A stretch of 64,000 nucleotides of DNA from UBA8079 sp049601915 (GTDB taxonomy: Bacteria > Pseudomonadota > Alphaproteobacteria > UBA6615), in assembly GCA_049601915.1 (NCBI GenBank), contig JBMYRB010000002.1, positions 124,001 through 188,000 on the forward strand. The letters are read 5' to 3'. The stretch's first letter is position 1. The number at the start of each line of letters is the position of its first letter. The notes beneath the pieces were generated by a model, which saw only the letters and a list, made by a program, of their open reading frames with translations, was not told where the DNA came from and searched no databases. The position numbers were made by a program, and so were the translations under genes. This document shows positions 9,114 to 17,913 of this stretch, in pieces.

Positions 9114-10310
9114 TTAGGCTGCCTCCTTCACCGCGTTTACGATCTTTTCGGCGGCATCCCCGAGGTCGTCTGCTGAGACGATCGGGAGCCCCGACTCTGC
9201 AAGGATCTTTTTGCCGAGATCGACGTTTGTGCCTTCCAGGCGGACAACCAGCGGTACATGGAGCGAAACTTCGCGGGCCGCGGCAACGATTCCTTCGGCG
9301 ATGACGTTACAACGCATGATGCCGCCGAAGATGTTGACCAGAATGCCTTCGACATTCGGATCGGACAGGATGATCTTGAAGGCCGACGTGACCCGTTCCT
9401 TGGTCGCGCCGCCGCCGACATCGAGGAAGTTGGCCGGTGCGCTGCCATGCAGCTTGACGATGTCCATCGTGGCCATGGCCAGGCCGGCGCCATTCACCAT
9501 GCAGCCGATCACGCCGTCGAGCTTGATGTAGTTGAGCTCATGCTTCGAGGCCTCGAGCTCCATCGGGTCCTCTTCGTCCTCGTCGCGCAGCGCCTCGACA
9601 TCGGCCTGACGGTAGAGCGCGTTGTCGTCGAAGTTCATCTTCGCATCTAGCGCGATCACGTCACCCGACCCGGTGACCACGAGCGGGTTGATCTCGACCA
9701 TCGAGGCGTCGAGTTCGAGGAACGCCTTGTACATCGCGGACAGAAATTTGGCCGCGCTCTTGATCTGGCTGCCCTCGAGTCCAAGCCTGAAGGCGATCTC
9801 GCGGGTGTGGAAGGGCATGATGCCGGTGACGGGGTCGATCGCGACCTGTGCGATCTTCTCCGGCGTTTCCTCCGCGACGGTCTCGATGTCCATGCCGCCT
9901 TCTGTCGACGCAACGATGACAATCCGCGAGGTTTCGCGATCCACCAGCAGGCTCAGATAAAGCTCGCGCGCGATATCACAGCCTTCCTCGACATAAATCC
10001 GTTTCACTTCTTTGCCGTCCGGGCCGGTCTGTTTGGTGACCAGCGTCTTTCCCAGCATCGCCTCGGCATGGGCGCGGACTTCCTCGTCGTTCTTGGCGAG
10101 GCGCACACCGCCGCCGCCGTCCGGGTCTTCGGCGAAATGTCCCGCGCCGCGTCCGCCGGCATGAATCTGGGACTTCACAACCCAGATCGAGCCGCCGAGG
10201 TCCTGGGCCGCCTTGCTGGCCTCGTCCGGTGTGTATGCAACCGTGCCGCGGGGTACGGCGACGCCAAACTTCGCCAGCAGGCCTTTTGCCTGATACTCAT
10301 GAATGTTCAT
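9114..10310 (-). CDS. sucC: Succinyl-CoA synthetase beta subunit (ADP-forming)
   Basis: 398 aa ATP-grasp subunit. The N-terminal signature MNIHEYQAKGLLAKFGV, the ATP-grasp lobe with VVKSQIHAGGRG (about 45-56) and the acidic metal site EINPLVVTG are visible. The C-terminal flavodoxin-like domain contains VNIFGGIMRCN. It heads the sucCDAB-lpd block on the minus strand, separated from mdh by 201 bases. That gap may hold its own promoter, although I could not identify a convincing one. Confidence 0.96.
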   Translation of the reverse strand: MNIHEYQAKGLLAKFGVAVPRGTVAYTPDEASKAAQDLGGSIWVVKSQIHAGGRGAGHFAEDPDGGGGVRLAKNDEEVRAHAEAMLGKTLVTKQTGPDGKEVKRIYVEEGCDIARELYLSLLVDRETSRIVIVASTEGGMDIETVAEETPEKIAQVAIDPVTGIMPFHTREIAFRLGLEGSQIKSAAKFLSAMYKAFLELDASMVEINPLVVTGSGDVIALDAKMNFDDNALYRQADVEALRDEDEEDPMELEASKHELNYIKLDGVIGCMVNGAGLAMATMDIVKLHGSAPANFLDVGGGATKERVTSAFKIILSDPNVEGILVNIFGGIMRCNVIAEGIVAAAREVSLHVPLVVRLEGTNVDLGKKILAESGLPIVSADDLGDAAEKIVNAVKEAA

Positions 10311-10511
10311 TTGACGCTTTTTCCGAAAGGCAGATGAGGTGAGCTGCGGTGACGATGAACGTACGGGATTACCGCATGGTTAATATTCTTTTCGCCCATC
10401 ATCGCGATTGAGGCCCGGTTGTCGGGGCCAAACATGGTTAACGAAGTCCGACTGTAACACTCATGTTGCACTGCGCAACGGGCCGAAAGTCCAATCTTTT
10501 GCAGGTGTCGG

Positions 10512-11489
10512 CTACTTGCCTGCTTTTTTGCGGGATTCGCGCTGCAACTGTTTGGTGACCTTGCCCAGCGTTTCGACGGCCTTCACCGATTTGCGGAAGT
10601 CGGCGCGTTCCTTGGCATCCAGCTTGACCTCGACGATCCGCTCCACACCCTTCGCACCGATCACGACCGGCACGCCGACATACATGTCCTTCACGCCATA
10701 CTCGCCGCGCAGATAGGCCGCGCAGGGCAGAACGCGCTTCTTGTCCTTGAGATAGGATTCCGCCATCGCGATGGCCGACGATGCCGGGGCGTAGAAGGCC
10801 GAGCCATTGCCGAGCAGTTCGACGATCTCGCCGCCGCCTGAACGGGTGCGCTGGACGATCGCGTCGAGCCGTTTCTGGGTGGTCCACTTCATTTTGACCA
10901 GATCGGGCAGGGGAATGCCGGCGACCGTCGAATAGCGCACCGACGGCACCATCGTGTCGCCATGGCCGCCGAGCACGAAGGCGGTCACATCCTCGACCGA
11001 GACGTCGAACTCTTCGGCCAGGAAATAGCGGAAGCGGGCGCTGTCGAGGACACCGGCCATGCCGACACACATATTCGGCTTCAGGCCCGCAGCCTCGCGT
11101 AGGATACCGACCATCACGTCGAGCGGGTTGGTGATGCAGATAACAAACGCGTTGGGGCAGTTTTTCTTGATGCCCGCGCCAACGGATTCCATCACGCCGG
11201 TGTTGATGCCGATCAGATCGTCGCGGCTCATGCCCGGTTTGCGTGCCACGCCGGCGGTCACGATGACCACGTCGGCGCCGCGGATCGCGGAATAGCTGCT
11301 GGCACCGACCATGTTGGAGTCGAAACCTTCGACCGGCGAGGATTCCACCAGATCGAGCGCCTTGCCCGCAGGCATGCCCTTGACGATATCGAACAGGACG
11401 ACGTCGCCCAGTTCCTTGAGGCCGACCAGATGGGCGAGCGTGCCGCCGATGTTGCCTGCGCCGATCAGCGCGATCTTGTTGCGTGCCAT
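10512..11489 (-). CDS. mdh: Malate dehydrogenase (LDH-like)
   Basis: 325 aa NAD-dependent enzyme converting malate to oxaloacetate. N-terminal Rossmann motif IALIGAGNIGGTLAHL (6-21). The substrate loop VARKPGMSRDD (81-91) has the arginines that select a dicarboxylate. ITNPLDVMV and catalytic GGHGDTMVPS with H176 follow. This is the lactate-dehydrogenase-like group of malate dehydrogenases common in alphaproteobacteria. mdh just upstream of sucC is the classic alphaproteobacterial order. Confidence 0.96.
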   Translation of the reverse strand: MARNKIALIGAGNIGGTLAHLVGLKELGDVVLFDIVKGMPAGKALDLVESSPVEGFDSNMVGASSYSAIRGADVVIVTAGVARKPGMSRDDLIGINTGVMESVGAGIKKNCPNAFVICITNPLDVMVGILREAAGLKPNMCVGMAGVLDSARFRYFLAEEFDVSVEDVTAFVLGGHGDTMVPSVRYSTVAGIPLPDLVKMKWTTQKRLDAIVQRTRSGGGEIVELLGNGSAFYAPASSAIAMAESYLKDKKRVLPCAAYLRGEYGVKDMYVGVPVVIGAKGVERIVEVKLDAKERADFRKSVKAVETLGKVTKQLQRESRKKAGK

Positions 11490-11618
11490 GTTCGTGTCTT
11501 CTCCGACGTCGATGATGTTGTCGTGCGCGCGGTGTGTAACGCGAATTCAGGGGTGGTTCAAGGCGCGGCCGGGGCAAGACATTTGTGTCAATGGATCGGT
11601 GATCCTTTCACCAGTAAT

Positions 11619-12761
11619 TTACGGCGCGTGCGGGCGGTTCAGATAGTCCTCGGCCTGCATTTCTATGAGCCGCGACACCGTGCGCTGAAACTCGAATGCG
11701 GTATCGCCTTTCATGTATAGCGCGCCTGGATCACCGTCGGCGCTGGCGAACAGGTTCACATGGTGCTCGTAAAGCGAATCGATCAGGACGACGAAACGCT
11801 TTGCGGCGTCACGCTCGCGTTCGTCGAGAACGGGCACGTTGTCGACCATGACCGTGTGGAACTGGGTTGCGATAGCCAGGAAATCCGAAGCACCACGCGG
11901 TTTGTTGCACAACTCGTCGAATGTGAACCGGGCGATGCCGCGCGCAGCCTGGTGGGCATGGATGCACCGGCCCTGGACCTCGATTTCTAACGGGACCGGG
12001 TCGGCATTGTCTGTCAGGGTGGCGAAGGCGGCATCGAGCTTGGAAGTGGCGGCGCGCCCGATGGGGGTGTGCCAGACGGGCTCACCCTTCAATCGGTCAA
12101 GCCGGAAATCCGTACCGGCGCCGATATCGAGCACGTCGAGTTTCTCGATGATCAGATCGATGAAAGGCAGAAACCGATCGCGCTGCAGGCCGTCCTTGTA
12201 GAGGTCGCGCGGTGCGACGTTGGATGTCGCGATCACCACCACGCCGTGATCAAAGAAGGCCTGGAACAAACGGCCTAGGATCATGGCTTCGGCGATATTG
12301 ACGACATGAAACTCGTCGAAACAGAGGAGCCAGCTCTCGTCGGCGACGTCTGCGGCGACCTGCATCAGCGGGTCGGCGCGTTTCTCGCGCCTGCGCATTT
12401 CGTTCAGGCGTTGCTGTATCTCCAGCATGAAGGCGTGGAAATGCACGCGGCGTTTGCGCTCGACCGAGGCTGTGTCGAAGAACAGATCCATCAACATGGA
12501 TTTGCCGCGCCCGACCGGGCCGTAGAGATAAAGCCCCATCGGTGGTTCTTCGTTGCGTCGGCCCAACCCGAACCGGTCTTTCCAACCCGACAGAAAGCCG
12601 TCACCTGCTGGCTGATAGCCCTTCAGCGCATGATGCAGGCTCTGGAGTTTTTCGACGGCCAATTTCTGCGCCGGGTCGCGCATCAACTCGTTCGCTTCTC
12701 GCATGTTGCGATAGCGTTCGAGCGGGGTCAGCAATTTCGAATCGGGCGTATCGTCGGGCAT
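11619..12761 (-). CDS. zapE: Cell division ATPase ZapE (AFG1 family)
   Basis: 380 aa AAA+ type ATPase. Walker A is GPVGRGKSMLMD with K87, Walker B is LLCFDEFHV, and the AFG1 family region before Walker A (about 8-75, LTPLERYRNMREANE) is present. ZapE associates with FtsZ during constriction in E. coli, while mitochondrial AFG1 acts in respiratory-protein quality control. The gene lies 129 bases before mdh on the same strand, a frequent neighbour pair in alphaproteobacteria. Family is certain, exact role less so. Confidence 0.88.
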   Translation of the reverse strand: MPDDTPDSKLLTPLERYRNMREANELMRDPAQKLAVEKLQSLHHALKGYQPAGDGFLSGWKDRFGLGRRNEEPPMGLYLYGPVGRGKSMLMDLFFDTASVERKRRVHFHAFMLEIQQRLNEMRRREKRADPLMQVAADVADESWLLCFDEFHVVNIAEAMILGRLFQAFFDHGVVVIATSNVAPRDLYKDGLQRDRFLPFIDLIIEKLDVLDIGAGTDFRLDRLKGEPVWHTPIGRAATSKLDAAFATLTDNADPVPLEIEVQGRCIHAHQAARGIARFTFDELCNKPRGASDFLAIATQFHTVMVDNVPVLDERERDAAKRFVVLIDSLYEHHVNLFASADGDPGALYMKGDTAFEFQRTVSRLIEMQAEDYLNRPHAP

Positions 12762-12811
12762 GGCGGCGGTTACGTAGGCCAGCTTGGCGCCGGGCGCAAC
12801 CGGCGGCGGCG

Positions 12812-14170
12812 TTATTGTGCGGCTTCGTGTGCGGCCGGGTTGGCGAACATCGCCTCCATATCACGGCGCACTTGCACCGCCTGAATGTTCGCGTCGATCT
12901 CGACATCAGCCCAGCCGACGGGTTGATCCTTGGGAACGGCACGCTTGAGCGTCACGTCGTGTGCCAGCCCGATCGGAAGTCCGCCAGCGGCGAGACTGGC
13001 CGCAGCCGGCATGAGTTTCCCATAGACCGTGAATCCGCCCTCGCCATCCAGCGTGTCGCCGGTTTGCAGGTCGCGCTTCGCGGTCGCCACGGCGTCGCCA
13101 AGGAAACCGGTCGGGGATCCTGTGGGTTCGTTGCGCAAAGCCGCACTGGCGACGGAGATACCGAGTTCGAGCCCGATCAGGTGGTAGGGCTTCCACTGGG
13201 CGGCATAGTTGCCCGAGACATCCGTGACCAGCCCGTATTCATCGAAGCAGGCGCGGACATATTCGCTCGGCGCCTCGAACACCACATACACCCCCCAGCG
13301 CAGATCGCCGGTCACATGGCGGCCGTCGCGTTCCTCAGAGCTGATGACCTCGACTTGTCCCTTGTGGTGCAGCTGGCCACCCTCGGCGGCAGGCCGCATT
13401 ACATGCGGCAGGTCGCGGACGCCGCAGGCCGGGAAGGAGAGCCCGTCAGGCGCGGGTGTGAGCCCCGTGGCGTTGGCGACGGCGGCCATCTCGATCGCCG
13501 ATTTGGTCCCGTCGAGGAACGAATTGAACATCTGCGGGTTCATGCCGCCCGCCGCGGCCTGTTCCGGCGTCAGTCCGTAATGCTCCCAAACGTCGTCCGG
13601 CGTCATATAGTGATAGCCGTCGAGATACTTTGTGCCCTTGCCGGCGGCGATCACCTCGAGGCCGCAGGCCCGGGCCCAATCTACCTGCTCATGGATCAGC
13701 GCCGGCTGGTCGCCATAGGCTAATGAGTAGACGATGCCGGCCTGTCGTGCGCGTTCGGCCAGCAGTGGTCCGGCCAGAACATCGGCTTCCACGTTGACCA
13801 TCACGATGTGCTTGCCGAATTCGCAGGCCACCAGCGCGTGGGCGATTCCGGCGGCAGGGCTGCCGGTCGCATCGATCACCACATCGATCCCGTCGGCGGC
13901 GACCAACGCCATCGAATCGTCGGTCAGATGGGTGTTGCCGCCCGACAGGGCCGCGTCGAATGTCGCGGCAGACGGGTCAAACCCGCCGACCCGCGCGCAG
14001 GCCGCACGGGCGCGCTCGGGGTCGAGGTCGGCGATGGCTAAGACATGGATGCCCGGCGTGCGTGCCGCCTGGGACAGATACATGGTGCCGAACTTACCCG
14101 AGCCGATCAGGCCAACCCGGACAGGCCGTCCGTCTTCGGCGCGCCGGCCGAGCATCGCGTGGAGGTTCAT
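12812..14170 (-). CDS. Predicted NAD(P)-dependent oxidoreductase with SAF domain (COG4091-type)
   Basis: 452 aa. The N-terminal Rossmann fold has VRVGLIGSGKFGTMY (near residues 17-31) and looks like the nucleotide-binding domain of homoserine dehydrogenases. The middle includes GKGTKYLDGYHYMTP and the C-terminal third is SAF-like. This fits the COG4091 group of predicted homoserine-dehydrogenase-like proteins with unknown substrate. I chose the ATG at 14170 over one 57 bases upstream because the family N-terminus begins close to the Rossmann motif and it leaves 77 bases for a divergent promoter. The divergent CMD-family gene suggests a shared catabolic role. Function is not assignable. Confidence 0.75.
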   Translation of the reverse strand: MNLHAMLGRRAEDGRPVRVGLIGSGKFGTMYLSQAARTPGIHVLAIADLDPERARAACARVGGFDPSAATFDAALSGGNTHLTDDSMALVAADGIDVVIDATGSPAAGIAHALVACEFGKHIVMVNVEADVLAGPLLAERARQAGIVYSLAYGDQPALIHEQVDWARACGLEVIAAGKGTKYLDGYHYMTPDDVWEHYGLTPEQAAAGGMNPQMFNSFLDGTKSAIEMAAVANATGLTPAPDGLSFPACGVRDLPHVMRPAAEGGQLHHKGQVEVISSEERDGRHVTGDLRWGVYVVFEAPSEYVRACFDEYGLVTDVSGNYAAQWKPYHLIGLELGISVASAALRNEPTGSPTGFLGDAVATAKRDLQTGDTLDGEGGFTVYGKLMPAAASLAAGGLPIGLAHDVTLKRAVPKDQPVGWADVEIDANIQAVQVRRDMEAMFANPAAHEAAQ

Positions 14171-14247
14171 TGCAACGTCCTTTGCATTTCCCGCTATTCT
14201 ATCGATGTAGCCTACAATGAATTGCATTCAAAATCTGGAGGGGAACC

Positions 14248-14805
14248 ATGACCGACTACAACGAGGACGCGCGGGTGCCACATGTGTCGCGGGAGGATTT
14301 CCCCGCCGAGCAGGTCGGCATCTACGACCACATCATGGAAACCCGGAAGCTCGAATTCATGGCGGAACTGTTTGCGCGGATGGCCAGCAGCCCCGGCGCG
14401 CTAGAGGCGGTGGCTTCTGTGGGCGAGCATGTGCGCTTCCACAGCGTCTTCGACGAGGTCCTGCGCGAGATGATCATTTGCACGGTCTCGAAAGAGGTCG
14501 GCAATTGGTACGAATGGACCCATCATATTCACCGGATGCCTGATGATATGCGCGCGGTCTGCGGTACGCCGGCGGCCGAGGACCTGCCGGCACCGGTCGG
14601 CCCGGTGCTGCGGTTCTCACGCATCGTCGCCAAAAACGGCAAGGCCGAGGATGCACTGATCGAGGAAATTCGCGACACCCTGGGTGACCAGGGTCTCGTC
14701 GATCTGACGGTGATGGTCGGCTATTACCAGCTCGTCGGCACCTTCTGCACGACGCTGCATGTGCCGATCGAGGACACGATCGAACGCACCCCGATGCCGG
14801 ATTAG
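14248..14805 (+). CDS. Carboxymuconolactone decarboxylase (CMD)-family protein
   Basis: 185 aa, all-helical CMD/AhpD-like fold. The active-site region has E74 and then YEWTHH (residues 88-93), placing Glu89, Trp90 and His93 where peroxidase-type AhpD proteins have their CxxC. No CxxC is present, so a thiol peroxidase role is unlikely. The YEWxxH arrangement is seen in non-peroxidase members of the superfamily. A paralogue at 59943-60515 aligns without gaps over the first 93 residues. Preceded by a good ribosome site (GGAGGGG). Substrate unknown. Confidence 0.78.
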   Translation: MTDYNEDARVPHVSREDFPAEQVGIYDHIMETRKLEFMAELFARMASSPGALEAVASVGEHVRFHSVFDEVLREMIICTVSKEVGNWYEWTHHIHRMPDDMRAVCGTPAAEDLPAPVGPVLRFSRIVAKNGKAEDALIEEIRDTLGDQGLVDLTVMVGYYQLVGTFCTTLHVPIEDTIERTPMPD

Positions 14806-14812
14806 GCTCAGG

Positions 14813-15616
14813 CTACTCCGCCGCAGTCGCGCGCTCCCGCGCGAGTTCCAGCAGGCAGTCATCGTCGAGGGGTTCGATCGGGGTGAAGTCGCGGTGGGCG
14901 ATCCATTCCTCGCGCTTGAACTGGCGGATATGATTGTCGACATGGCACAGGCTCAGATAGACGATCACCCGGCCCCAGGGACTGATGTTCGGCGCCGAGG
15001 CATGCACCAGGTTGGAATGGAACAGCAGCACCGAGCCCGGCTTTCCCTTCGGCGCAATCATGCCGCCTTCTTCGGCCAGCTTCGCGACGCTTTCCTTGTC
15101 CAGTGTCCACAGCGGGTATGACGTGGTGGCCAGGTCGTGCCCGGCCTCGATCACGCCGTCCTTGTGGCTGCGCGGGATCAGATAAAGCGGGCCGTTGAAT
15201 TCGGTGACCTCATCGATGAACAGCGCGATGTTCATGGCACGGGCTTCGGGCATCTTGTCGTCGCGCGCCCAGGTGCCGTAATCCTGATGCCATTGCCAGA
15301 CATCGCCGTCGAAGGCGGCCTTCCCGTTGATCTTGTACTGGTGCATGTACACGTCGCCGTCGAGCAGCTGCTGCACCGGGCCGATCAGGCGCGGGTGGCG
15401 GCCCAGGCGGCGGAACGCCTCGTTGTAGTAATGGGCGGCAAATGCCGTGCGCACCGCCTCGCCGTTGGATTCGCGCCAGACTTCATCACGGTCCATCGCG
15501 AAGATCTCGGGCAACTCGCCGGACAGGACGTCCATCTCCGCCTGACTGAACACGTCGGGCAAAAACACCCAGCCTTCGGTATCGAATTGTTCGAGCTGGT
15601 CCTGATTCAATTCCAT
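14813..15616 (-). CDS. Phytanoyl-CoA dioxygenase-family protein, ectoine hydroxylase-like
   Basis: 267 aa Fe(II)/2-oxoglutarate dioxygenase. The iron ligands are visible as H110 and D112 in DVWQWHQDYGTW and H205 in NLVHASAPN, with R216 as likely 2-oxoglutarate salt bridge. The stretch around WHQDYGTW, followed by a charged KMPEARAM segment, resembles the EctD signature region. EctD proteins are about 290-310 aa, and no ectABC genes are in the window, so the substrate may differ. I chose the ATG at 15616 because the longer form adds a low-complexity tail. Stop is 7 bases from the convergent CMD gene. Confidence 0.8.
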   Translation of the reverse strand: MELNQDQLEQFDTEGWVFLPDVFSQAEMDVLSGELPEIFAMDRDEVWRESNGEAVRTAFAAHYYNEAFRRLGRHPRLIGPVQQLLDGDVYMHQYKINGKAAFDGDVWQWHQDYGTWARDDKMPEARAMNIALFIDEVTEFNGPLYLIPRSHKDGVIEAGHDLATTSYPLWTLDKESVAKLAEEGGMIAPKGKPGSVLLFHSNLVHASAPNISPWGRVIVYLSLCHVDNHIRQFKREEWIAHRDFTPIEPLDDDCLLELARERATAAE

Positions 15617-15779
15617 GGCACGGCTCCCGGCCAATGTATTTGTCGTTCGGGCGATTATAGCTCGCATGTTGCTGACAGACGAGTAGGTGCGGGCGGTAAT
15701 CCCTGCAGGGGTATCCCGGCTGGTGACGCGAGGTATTTGTCGCTAGATTCAAACGGCTTGCTAACCGCCGGACCGACCG

Positions 15780-16130
15780 ATGCTTTCATACCTGAATCTC
15801 GCCCTCGAGCTTACCGCGAGCCCGATCGCATTGGCCGGCTATATCGGGCTTGGCGTCTACGCCACGACACCTTGGCGGGCGTTTAAGTATGCGTTTCTCT
15901 GGGGTTCGGCAGTTCAGATTTTTGCCCTGGCGCTTGGCCGGGTCTCGTTCCTCGATCTGGAAGGGCTCCTCACCCAGACCTGTCTCAGGCTTGTCGGTGC
16001 TTTGATCGTCACCATGGGTGTCTTTTATCTGTATCGCTTGATGCGCCGGCGTTCCGGCGGCAACGGGCCACGTGACGGCGCGCCTCCGACGCAGGGCCGC
16101 AAGCCGTCGCATCTGCGGCGGGTCAAGTAG
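15780..16130 (+). CDS. Small membrane protein of unknown function
   Basis: 116 aa with about three hydrophobic segments (about 3-25, 33-50, 66-86) and a basic, Pro/Gly-rich cytoplasmic tail containing RRRSGG and KPSHLRRVK. I do not recognise the family. No strong ribosome site precedes the ATG. The positive-inside pattern and coherent hydrophobic segments support a real gene. It converges with the split gene at 16123 and overlaps its end by 8 bases. Confidence 0.55.
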   Translation: MLSYLNLALELTASPIALAGYIGLGVYATTPWRAFKYAFLWGSAVQIFALALGRVSFLDLEGLLTQTCLRLVGALIVTMGVFYLYRLMRRRSGGNGPRDGAPPTQGRKPSHLRRVK

Positions 16131-17088
16131 TGCCTGCGTGGACGGGCCCCGCGGCAATAATGTCGCGAGGTCCCGTTCCGGTTCTTTGCGAAGCCGGCGA
16201 CAATATGAAGCTGCAGGTGCCGCGGGCAATACTTCGGAAGGTGATCCGCCCTCCACCGGCGGGAAGTTCAGCCTCGAACAGGTCGGAGGCCCGGTCCGGG
16301 ACATCGATTTGCGGCGTTCGGCTGTCGTTTTCCGTGACCCGGACGAAGCGCTGCTCGTTCGCGACCAGATAGACACGTTTGTCACCCACGGCGCCGAAGA
16401 GGGTCAGCCGGTCGTCGCTGGCGCCTTCGACGATGAAGTCTTGCTGGGAGAATTCGATCGTGCCGTCCGGCATGGCGCAGGTGCCATTTGTTTGCAGCTC
16501 GTAGCCGCCCTCCAGATCGCGTGGCGGCGTTTCGACGCGCATTCTCTTGCCGGCGCTCACCACACGCAAGGAGTGCACCGCCGCGGCCAGCAGGATTGGC
16601 AAATCGATGGTTTCGCCGTCCGACAAATGAATATTCATCTGCGCGGTCTGAAGAACTTGGCCGAACGCCAGGTCGGTCCGGGAGAGAGCTTGCAGGAAAC
16701 CGGCCTACACTTCGACCGAGAAGGTGCCTTCAATACTCGACGCCACAGTGCGGGGGAGGTCGTCCAGGCTGCTTTTGGCCACACCCTTGCTGATTCCGGA
16801 TTGGACGGATTGCATGGCCGCGGCGGTCTCGGCACTTTGCGCGGTCATCGTGTTGAGAGCTGCATTGAGACCCTCGATCCGGGCCGGGTCCTTTGTGCCG
16901 TCGTAGTACAGGAATGCAGCGCCGGGCTTGAACATGTCGGCGGGACCTGCGGGAACTCGCTCGCTCTGACCCTGGCCATGTGCTGTGAGGGCTGGCAAAA
17001 ACACGACCGCCGCGGACAGGGCCGCGGCGGTTATGAAGTAAGGGACGGATGTCCCGAGCGCGCGCAGGTGCGCGCCGAATATTTTCAT
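16123..17088 (-). pseudogene. Secreted protein gene interrupted by an in-frame TAG
   Basis: From the ATG at 17088 the frame reads 127 codons, meets TAG at 16705-16707, then continues open in the same frame for 193 codons to 16123. The first part has a signal peptide (about 10-37, cut near AHGQG) and a Gln/Ala/Ser-rich helical segment (about 60-105). Sequence directly after the TAG (AGFLQALSRTDLAFGQVLQ) looks like ordinary coding sequence and leads into a beta-rich domain. Alternatives are two separate genes, the second starting at the ATG at 16638, or a sequencing error. It lies 14 bases after sdhB and is likely co-transcribed with sdh. Family not recognised. Confidence 0.55.
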
Positions 17089-17102
17089 GTGTTTACGGCC
17101 GG

Positions 17103-17882
17103 TCAAATCTGACGTTCCACCATCATCTTCTTGATCTCCGCAATCGCCTTGGCCGGGTTCAGATGTTTCGGGCAGGTGCGCGTGCAGTTCATGATGGTGT
17201 GGCAACGGTACAGGCGGAACGGATCCTCAAGCTGGTCGAGGCGGTCGCCGGTTGCCTCGTCACGGCTGTCGACAAGCCACCGATAGGCCTGTAGCAGGAT
17301 AGCCGGGCCCAGATACCGATCTTCGTTCCACCAATAGCTCGGGCAGGATGTGGAACAGCAGGCGCACAGGACGCATTCCCACATGCCGTCGATCTTGGCT
17401 CGGTCTTCGGGGCTCTGCAGGCGTTCGCGCTCGGGGGGCTGACTGTCGGTCTTGAGCCAGGGCTCGATCTGCCGGTACTGGGCGAAGAAATGGGTCTGGT
17501 CGGGCACCAGATCCTTGATCACCGACTGATGGGGGAGCGGATAGACCCGCATGTCCTTCTTCGCGTCGGCGATATATTTGGTGCAGGCCAGCGTGTTGGT
17601 GCCATCGATGTTCATCGCGCACGAGCCGCATACACCCTCGCGGCATGACCGCCGGAAGGTGAGCGTCGGATCGACCTCATTCTTGATCTTGATAAGCGCG
17701 TCCAGAACCATCGGTCCGCAATCGTCGAGATCGATATGGTAGGTGTCGATCCTCGGATTTTCGCCGCTGTCCGGGGACCAGCGGTAAATCTTGAAGGCCT
17801 TGGTGTTGGTCGCGCCCGCGGGCTTGGGCCATTCCTTGCCTTCGGTCACTTTGGAATTCTTAGGCAGCGTAAACTCAGCCAT
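17103..17882 (-). CDS. sdhB: Succinate dehydrogenase iron-sulfur subunit
   Basis: 259 aa. N-terminal ferredoxin domain binds [2Fe-2S] through C80, C85, C88 and C100. The C-terminal domain carries C170, C173, C176 and C237 for [4Fe-4S], and C180, C227 and C233 for [3Fe-4S]. It carries electrons from SdhA to quinone at the inner face of the membrane. It follows sdhA by 31 bases in an sdhC-D-A-B order, all on the minus strand. Length matches alphaproteobacterial SdhB. Confidence 0.96.
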   Translation of the reverse strand: MAEFTLPKNSKVTEGKEWPKPAGATNTKAFKIYRWSPDSGENPRIDTYHIDLDDCGPMVLDALIKIKNEVDPTLTFRRSCREGVCGSCAMNIDGTNTLACTKYIADAKKDMRVYPLPHQSVIKDLVPDQTHFFAQYRQIEPWLKTDSQPPERERLQSPEDRAKIDGMWECVLCACCSTSCPSYWWNEDRYLGPAILLQAYRWLVDSRDEATGDRLDQLEDPFRLYRCHTIMNCTRTCPKHLNPAKAIAEIKKMMVERQI

Positions 17883-17913
17883 GTCTTAAATTCTCCTCGT
17901 CGCCGGGGTCGGC

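Noticed and set aside
10411..10431. GGCCC/GGGCC hairpin between mdh and sucC as a terminator
   Set aside because: No T-run follows on either strand, so termination is not supported.
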